64,000 nt of DNA from Helianthus annuus (taxonomy: Eukaryota > Streptophyta > Magnoliopsida > Asterales > Asteraceae), in assembly GCF_002127325.2 (NCBI RefSeq), contig NC_035448.2, forward strand, positions 126,144,561-126,208,560, given 5' to 3'. The position numbers were made by a program, and so were the translations under genes. A model generated the notes under the pieces. That model did no database searches, had not been told where the DNA came from, and was given only the letters and a program-made list of their open reading frames with translations. Shown here one piece after another: positions 59,461-64,000 of this stretch; the stretch's first letter is position 1; each line of letters opens with the position of its first letter.

Positions 59461-59675
59461 ATTAGGTTCAAGAGTGAACACTAGTGTAGCTTGCGAACTG
59501 AGTGAACTAATCCTGGCCATACATGTGTGTAGATCAATGGCCAGGATTTGATGTTGAAATACACTAGTGTATTTTACGATTTGATGATGAGATCCTGGCC
59601 ATACACGTGTGTAGATCAATGGTCAGGATTTGTTCACTCAGTTCGCAAATAAATTAGTGTTCACTCTAGAACCCC

Positions 59676-59681
<6 letters not shown>
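59460..59681. mobile_element. MITE of about 220 bp
   Basis: GAGTGAACACTA...GCGAACTGAGTGAAC on the left is mirrored by GTTCACTCAGTTCGC...TAGTGTTCACTC on the right. Two inner copies of CCTGGCCATACAYGTGTGTA are present. It is flanked by GT/TA and TA microsatellite. Confidence 0.8.
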
Positions 59682-59711
<30 letters not shown>

Positions 59712-59715
<4 letters not shown>

Positions 59716-60180
59716 CAGGTTAACGTACAAATGCCCTTGTCGTACATTACGTACGCTACAATCCCAGCCGTCCGATCATCTTCTCGCATTGAATTCGCAT
59801 GTTGATTTTTTGTAACAATTTCGCATGTTGGTTTTTAACATGCGATATCATCAAAATTACCACATGCGAAATTGTTACAAAAAAACAACATGCTATTTCA
59901 TCAAAATTATCACATGCGAAATTGGTACAAAAAACAACATGCGAATTCATCAAAAATTATCACATGCGAAATTGTTATAAAAAACAACATGCTATTTCAT
60001 CAAAATTATCACATGCGAAATTGGTACAAAAAACAACATGCGAATTCATCAAAAATTTTCACATGCGAAATTGTTATAAACAAACAACATGCGATTTTAA
60101 AATGTGGGAAGATGATCTGACGGCTAGATTGAAGCGTACGTAATGTACGATAAGCATTATTGTACAGTACTCTTTACCTA
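59712..60180. mobile_element. MITE sharing the MULE TIR, with CATGCGAAATT repeats
   Basis: The TIRs contain CGTACATTACGTACGCT and AGCCGTC-GATCATCTTC, clearly related to the ends of the 22,303-57,771 MULE. The core is about nine copies of CATGCGAA-type units in about 99-bp higher-order repeats (59,800-60,095). It is flanked by (TA)n. The open frames across the core are repeat-derived. Confidence 0.8.
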
Positions 60181-60196
60181 TATATATATATATATA

Positions 60197-60420
60197 TAGA
60201 AAAAGTATATCGTACATTACGGCTTAACGTACTTCACGTACAACAACGTGCGTGATTTGTTCTATAACATGCGTGCTTAATATTTTCAATATGCGTGATT
60301 ATTGTATTTCAACATGCGTGATTTTGGATTTTTGAATTATAACGTGCTGATTTAAAAATGATCGTGCGTAATTACCTGTCGTACGTGATGTACGTTAAGC
60401 CGTAATGTACATTAACCTTC

Positions 60421-60438
<18 letters not shown>
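60197..60438. mobile_element. MITE sharing the MULE TIR, with CATGCGTGATT repeats
   Basis: TIRs GTACATTACGGCTTAACGTA are near perfect on both ends. The 100-bp core holds five or so copies of CATGCGTGATT or variants, which is the reverse complement of the AATCACGCATG motif in the big MULE. It is flanked by (TA)n, with a CT run on the right like the MULE. Confidence 0.8.

Positions 60439-60484
<46 letters not shown>
60439..60484. repeat. (TA)n microsatellite
   Basis: About 23 TA units between two elements. Confidence 0.9.
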
Positions 60485-60487
<3 letters not shown>

Positions 60488-60745
60488 CAAGGTCCGAGGG
60501 GTTTTTTTGTCTTTTTAGTATTCTTCTCCTTTCACGATTTTCGCGTTTGACATGCTTCTTTATTTTTTGCGTGCAATATAATTTTGGCGTTTTGTAGATT
60601 TATTAATTATTTGGCGTTTATTGTTTTCTCTCAGATTTCTTCTCTTTGAGTTAATTCTTTTTGTGTCACATAGTTAATATTTTGGCGTTATGGCTTTTTA
60701 AATGTCATTTTTGGCGTTTTGTATCTTTTTGTTAATAATATATAA

Positions 60746-61983
60746 GGTGGAGTTATTGTAAAAAAGACCAAAAGTGTGAGAAAGGTAAGAAAGAATCTCA
60801 GCCATTAGATCTAAATTAATTGAAAAGGGTATAATTGTAAATGCATTAACAAATTCAAATATGGTAATCCTTGATTTAAGGATTTGGAGAGAGAAAATCC
60901 TTGATTTAAGGACTTATAACCGTCCATAATCAGAGCATGTTCATGACATGGTGTTTTAAATAAATTCATAGTTCAATTCATGGTGTTTTTACAAAATAAT
61001 ATAACACCATTCAGTAAACAAAATATAACACCATTCAGTACACAAAATAACACCATTCAGTACAAGATATAACACCATTCAGTAAACAAAAAATAACACC
61101 ATTCAATAAATAATATAACACCATTCAGTAAACAAAAAATAACACCATTCAGTAAACAATATAACATCATTCAGTAAACAAAAAATAGACACCATTCGGT
61201 AAACAAAATAACATCATTCAGTAAACAAAATAACACCATTTAGAAAAAAATAACACCATTCAGAAAATAAAATAAACACCATTACTGAAAAGAAAAAAAC
61301 ACCATTAATGAAAAGAAAATAACAGCATTCAGAAAAAAAACACCATTCAGTAAAGAATATAACACCTCTGTATCATCTTCTCCACTTCCGGCACCACCAC
61401 TGCCGCACCACCATTGCCGATCCGCACCACCACTGCCGCTGCCACTCGCCGCTGCCACTCGCCGCTCGATATGGATTCCGTCACACGCACACCTCCTCTC
61501 ACCCCCACTATCTCGGTTCCCTCTCTCTATTCTCTGGCCACCGGCGTCGCTTTTCCGGAGGCTGCCGGCGACGGTTTCTCCAGCAAAGACACCCCAACCC
61601 CTTCGTTCTCTCACCCTTGTTCTATCTCTTTAAAGAAACCCGACCGGACTCCGGCCGACGAAGTCGACAGAGCCGGTGTAAATGATTATAACGATGTTAG
61701 ATGATGATGATGATGAGAGAGAGATCTTTGATCGTAGATGGAGATTATCTGGAGAGAGAGAGAGAGAGATTTTGTAGGGATTTTGATTTACAGTTTCTAT
61801 TTTTGAATGGACATAAAGACTTTATTACCCCTAGAATTTTCAATTCAGTCCAAAAAAACAAACCAAATTTTACAATTTGGTCCCTATTAATCTCAACCAT
61901 TAGACCAAAGATCTAATGGTGTAGATTCTTTCTTACCATTCTCACACTTTTAGTCTTTTTTACAGGATCCTAACTCCATTACC
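60746..61983. mobile_element. TIR element with ACACCATTCAGTAAACA tandem repeats
   Basis: The left end (GTAAAAAAGACCAAAAGTGT, GGTAAGAAAGAATCT, CATTAGATC) is mirrored at the right end (GATCTAATG, AGATTCTTTCTTACC, ACACTTTTAGTC). The TIRs are about 65 bp. About 17 copies of AACACCATTCAGTAAACAAA lie at 60,950-61,365. A GC-rich, coding-like segment follows. It is inserted in the GGCGTTTT element, just beyond the ORF's stop. Confidence 0.75.
61378..61704 (+). pseudogene. GC-rich coding-like insert, possibly captured exon
   Basis: Sharp GC rise inside an AT-rich TIR element. A plus frame from ATG 61,471 is Pro/Ser/Thr-rich (TPPLTPTISVPSLYS). A repeated CCGCTGCCACT unit precedes it. No family is recognised. 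A captured 5' exon and UTR of a host gene is plausible for a MULE-type carrier, and chance coding is not excluded. Confidence 0.35.
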
Positions 61984-62031
61984 ATATATTAATATTTTAA
62001 AAAATTACAATAACTCGAAAATCAAAATAAT

Positions 62032-62613
62032 CTAATAGTCTTCCGTAGGTGGGATTGCATCAGAGATGTACCTATTGCTTTGTTCTTCACTTTCTTCAGA
62101 TTCTTCATCATCAAATTTCATTTTTGCGTATAACGCCATTAGCTCGTCTCTTCTTTGTTGCAGCCTATTCATGAATATCACTGCATCCTTGGTTTTTGGA
62201 TCGTTTGAAGGCGTTAAATCACAGAGTTGTTCAATGATAGATAGCAACCCTGTCTTCAACATTTCTTCCATTGGTCTTGAATACTGCACCCCGTTTTTAT
62301 AAGTTACTTCAAGTGTTCCTTCTTCCTCATGCAATATCCAACTGCTAAGTTTTGGTATTTGTGTATCTTCAATATCATCATCATCTTCATCATCTTCTGC
62401 TGGAAACTTTCTCTCCAGTCTTTTTATTACAATTCTTGTTCTTTCACAGTCGTTGTCTCTTGGAACCCCAAGGGCCAGGATATCCTTCTGAACATTTTCA
62501 TTCATTCCCATCATGGCTTTTATTGTTCTTACCTTAACCCTTCTCCTGTCAGTGAACTTTATGATAAATCTTTTTTCTTTCCTTTCAAACTTCCATGCAA
62601 TAACCTTAGCCAT
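62032..62613 (-). CDS. Unknown 193-codon protein of the GGCGTTTT element
   Basis: Intact frame from ATG 62,613 to the stop at 62,032. The N-terminal part is basic and beta-like (VIAWKFERKEKRFIIKF, DRRRVKVRTIKAMMG). It is followed by an acidic linker (EDDEDDDDIED), a second small domain (WILHEEEGTLEVTYKNG), helices (EEMLKTGLLSIIEQL, RLQQRRDELMALYAKM) and an acidic tail (DDEESEESEEQ). I do not recognise the family. The basic domain plus acidic tail could suit a DNA-binding accessory protein of the surrounding element, by analogy with TNPA-like proteins; that is speculation. A TIR element lies directly downstream. Confidence 0.6.
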   Translation of the reverse strand: MAKVIAWKFERKEKRFIIKFTDRRRVKVRTIKAMMGMNENVQKDILALGVPRDNDCERTRIVIKRLERKFPAEDDEDDDDIEDTQIPKLSSWILHEEEGTLEVTYKNGVQYSRPMEEMLKTGLLSIIEQLCDLTPSNDPKTKDAVIFMNRLQQRRDELMALYAKMKFDDEESEESEEQSNRYISDAIPPTEDY

Positions 62614-63336
62614 TTTTTTAAAATTTTTGGCATTTTGGAGAATATGTGGCGTTTTAGTTTTTTTTTGGCGTGTTTGAGCTTGGGTTCTGATGGTCTTCTT
62701 TTATATTGACTTTTTTTCCCGCGTATGTAAGGTAATTATGGCGTTTTGAAAAAGATAAATAAATTTAATATATTAAATGTTAGTAATTATGTTTTCCGTC
62801 GTTTCATTTTACTGTTTTTTGCAGTTTACCATGTTTTGTTTTCAGTCTCAACTGTTTTAATGGTGTAACACGTCAAATCTTTTGACGGCTGTAATTATGG
62901 CGTTTTGTTTTCCAATGGCGGTTAGATAACTATTGGACTTCTTTTGTTTTATATTCTTTGCACATTGTTTCACTCTTTTTTTTATAATATTAGTTGTTCA
63001 AATTAATTTTATTATAGTTTGGTAGTTTATTGGGGGGCTTTTTTATGGCATTATGGCGTTTTACACGTATTTGTTAATTTTGGCGTTTTATTATATTTTT
63101 CATTATAGCGTTAATATTATTTTGTTGTTTATTAACTGACATTACAAAACAAACAATAGACAAAGAAAATTAAAAAAAAAGTGAAAAAGAAAATTAGAAG
63201 CAATTTATGATTTTAAATATTCAGTGTCATCAGTCTCTTTTTTCTTTTGAAACTACAAGAAATGTGACAAATAAATGGCGTTTTGGGTTTGGCGTTGTTT
63301 ATTTTCTTTGTTCATGTGTTGAAGTGTCTTTGTTGA

Positions 63337-64000
63337 TGTATGAGACATAGAGCGACCCCCTGTGGCTGTGTGACACCTGTGTCACCGCGACCATCAAACA
63401 AATACCAAGCCGATGAAATATTGTATTTCATACTTGGGATCTTGTATAAATATGTGTATGTTTTGCACATATCAATTATTGTTCAAATTCAAACTCTACA
63501 TCGCTTTCTGGAGCATTATACGCAAACTGGTGCGTAAACGTACTCAGTTTATTGCGACAAATACTCCGGAACATCAACATACACTCAACGTACCTTAAAT
63601 AACCTTTACATAACTTAGAAATAAGTTTTGAAGGCTTTGGTATAGCAAAAACAAGTTAATTCGCTTACAGGGACTAAACTTGACAAACTGCGAAAGTATG
63701 CCAATCTGAACTATAACGAACATTCTGGAACATGTCCATAAGTTAAACATACCATAAATATCCTTTACATGGCTTAGAAATAGGCTTTGAGGGGTTTGGT
63801 ATGTTAAAATAAACTTCTGGGTCATTCAGGGACTAAAAGTGTCAAAAAGTGCACAAGTTTGCACTTTCGCGCATAACTTACGTTCTGAATACATCCGGAC
63901 ATCCAAAAATTTATGTAAGCATCCTTATATTATGCCTTAGTGTTTGGCATGAGAAAAATCCATTCGTCGCGTCATTTGGATCGTCTTTCACACTTATGCG
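63337..64000. repeat. Probable LTR or LTR fragment running off the right edge
   Basis: The composition changes at about 63,337 (TGTATGAGAC). A TATA-like TATAAATA lies near 63,444. Two diverged copies, about 135 bp apart, contain CCTTTACATRRCTTAGAAATA and CAGGGACTAAA. No gene is seen. The second LTR would lie outside the window, so the call is tentative. Confidence 0.35.

Larger units (their letters stand above)
60485..63336. mobile_element. Putative DNA element with GGCGTTTT motif and one ORF
   Basis: The span starts at a TA tract and holds about 14 copies of TTGGCGTTTTG-like motif (about 60,582, 60,612, 60,683, 60,709, 62,648, 62,739, 62,898, 63,053, 63,081, 63,276 and others), all outside the 193-codon ORF. 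The layout mimics the MULE above, with one motif spread through non-coding DNA around genes. No right TIR was found; the right end may have been removed by a neighbouring LTR. Confidence 0.45.

Noticed and set aside
59799..60143. 114-codon repeat protein
   Set aside because: It is a chance translation of the MITE tandem repeats; the same DNA is open in a second frame.

Overview
This window is nuclear DNA from a flowering plant, probably an Asteraceae-type eudicot. The sequence shows spliced genes, an auxin-conjugating GH3 gene, megabase-genome style nested Ty3/gypsy retrotransposons with 2.2-3.4 kb LTRs, FAR1-type and Ulp1-type transposon genes and many MITEs. The family guess rests on remembered similarity of the gypsy ORFs and is not proven.

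Layout. 1-9998: the right part of a decayed plus-strand Ty3/gypsy element (proline-rich 5' ORF, gag-pol with two in-frame stops, 3.35 kb 3' LTR). It sits against a wrecked Ty1/copia remnant (about 10.0-10.8 kb). 10.8-13.8 kb is AT-rich and shows no gene. 13,779-15,760 (minus) is the only clear host gene, a three-exon GH3 acyl-acid amido synthetase with an auxin/G-box style promoter. 16.3-22.2 kb is a MITE landscape: an hAT-like element with an 8-bp target duplication that contains a long-TIR foldback element, a second hAT-like element packed with ACCGGTT, and a possible captured gene fragment.

22.3-57.8 kb is a three-level nest. The outer element is a Mutator-like (MULE) transposon of about 10.9 kb before insertions. 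It carries a Ulp1-type cysteine protease gene, a FAR1-type transposase gene, and two small helical ORFs that diverge from a shared 0.6 kb spacer. Its non-coding parts are studded with the motif AATCACGCATG. Thirty-two bases upstream of the FAR1 start it is split by a minus-strand LTR element with no coding capacity (LARD-like; LTRs 32,951-35,159 and 55,294-57,506, target duplication TACTC). That element is in turn split by a tandem gypsy array, LTR-internal-LTR-internal-LTR with an exact 7,300-bp period (37,291-54,201, target duplication GTCAA).

57.8-60.4 kb is a chain of five different MITEs, each seated in (TA)n microsatellite. Two share terminal inverted repeats with the big MULE, and one also shares its internal motif. 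60.5-63.3 kb holds another element with an intact 193-codon ORF of unknown function, surrounded by copies of GGCGTTTT and split by a TIR element full of ACACCATTCAGTAAACA repeats. The right edge is a probable LTR fragment.

The best candidate for something undescribed is the MULE system: transposase, protease and two small partner proteins, a dispersed 11-bp motif, and a short MITE carrying the same TIR and motif. A second candidate is a covarying hairpin at the 3' end of all the gypsy-type elements here. All sequence comparisons were done by eye.
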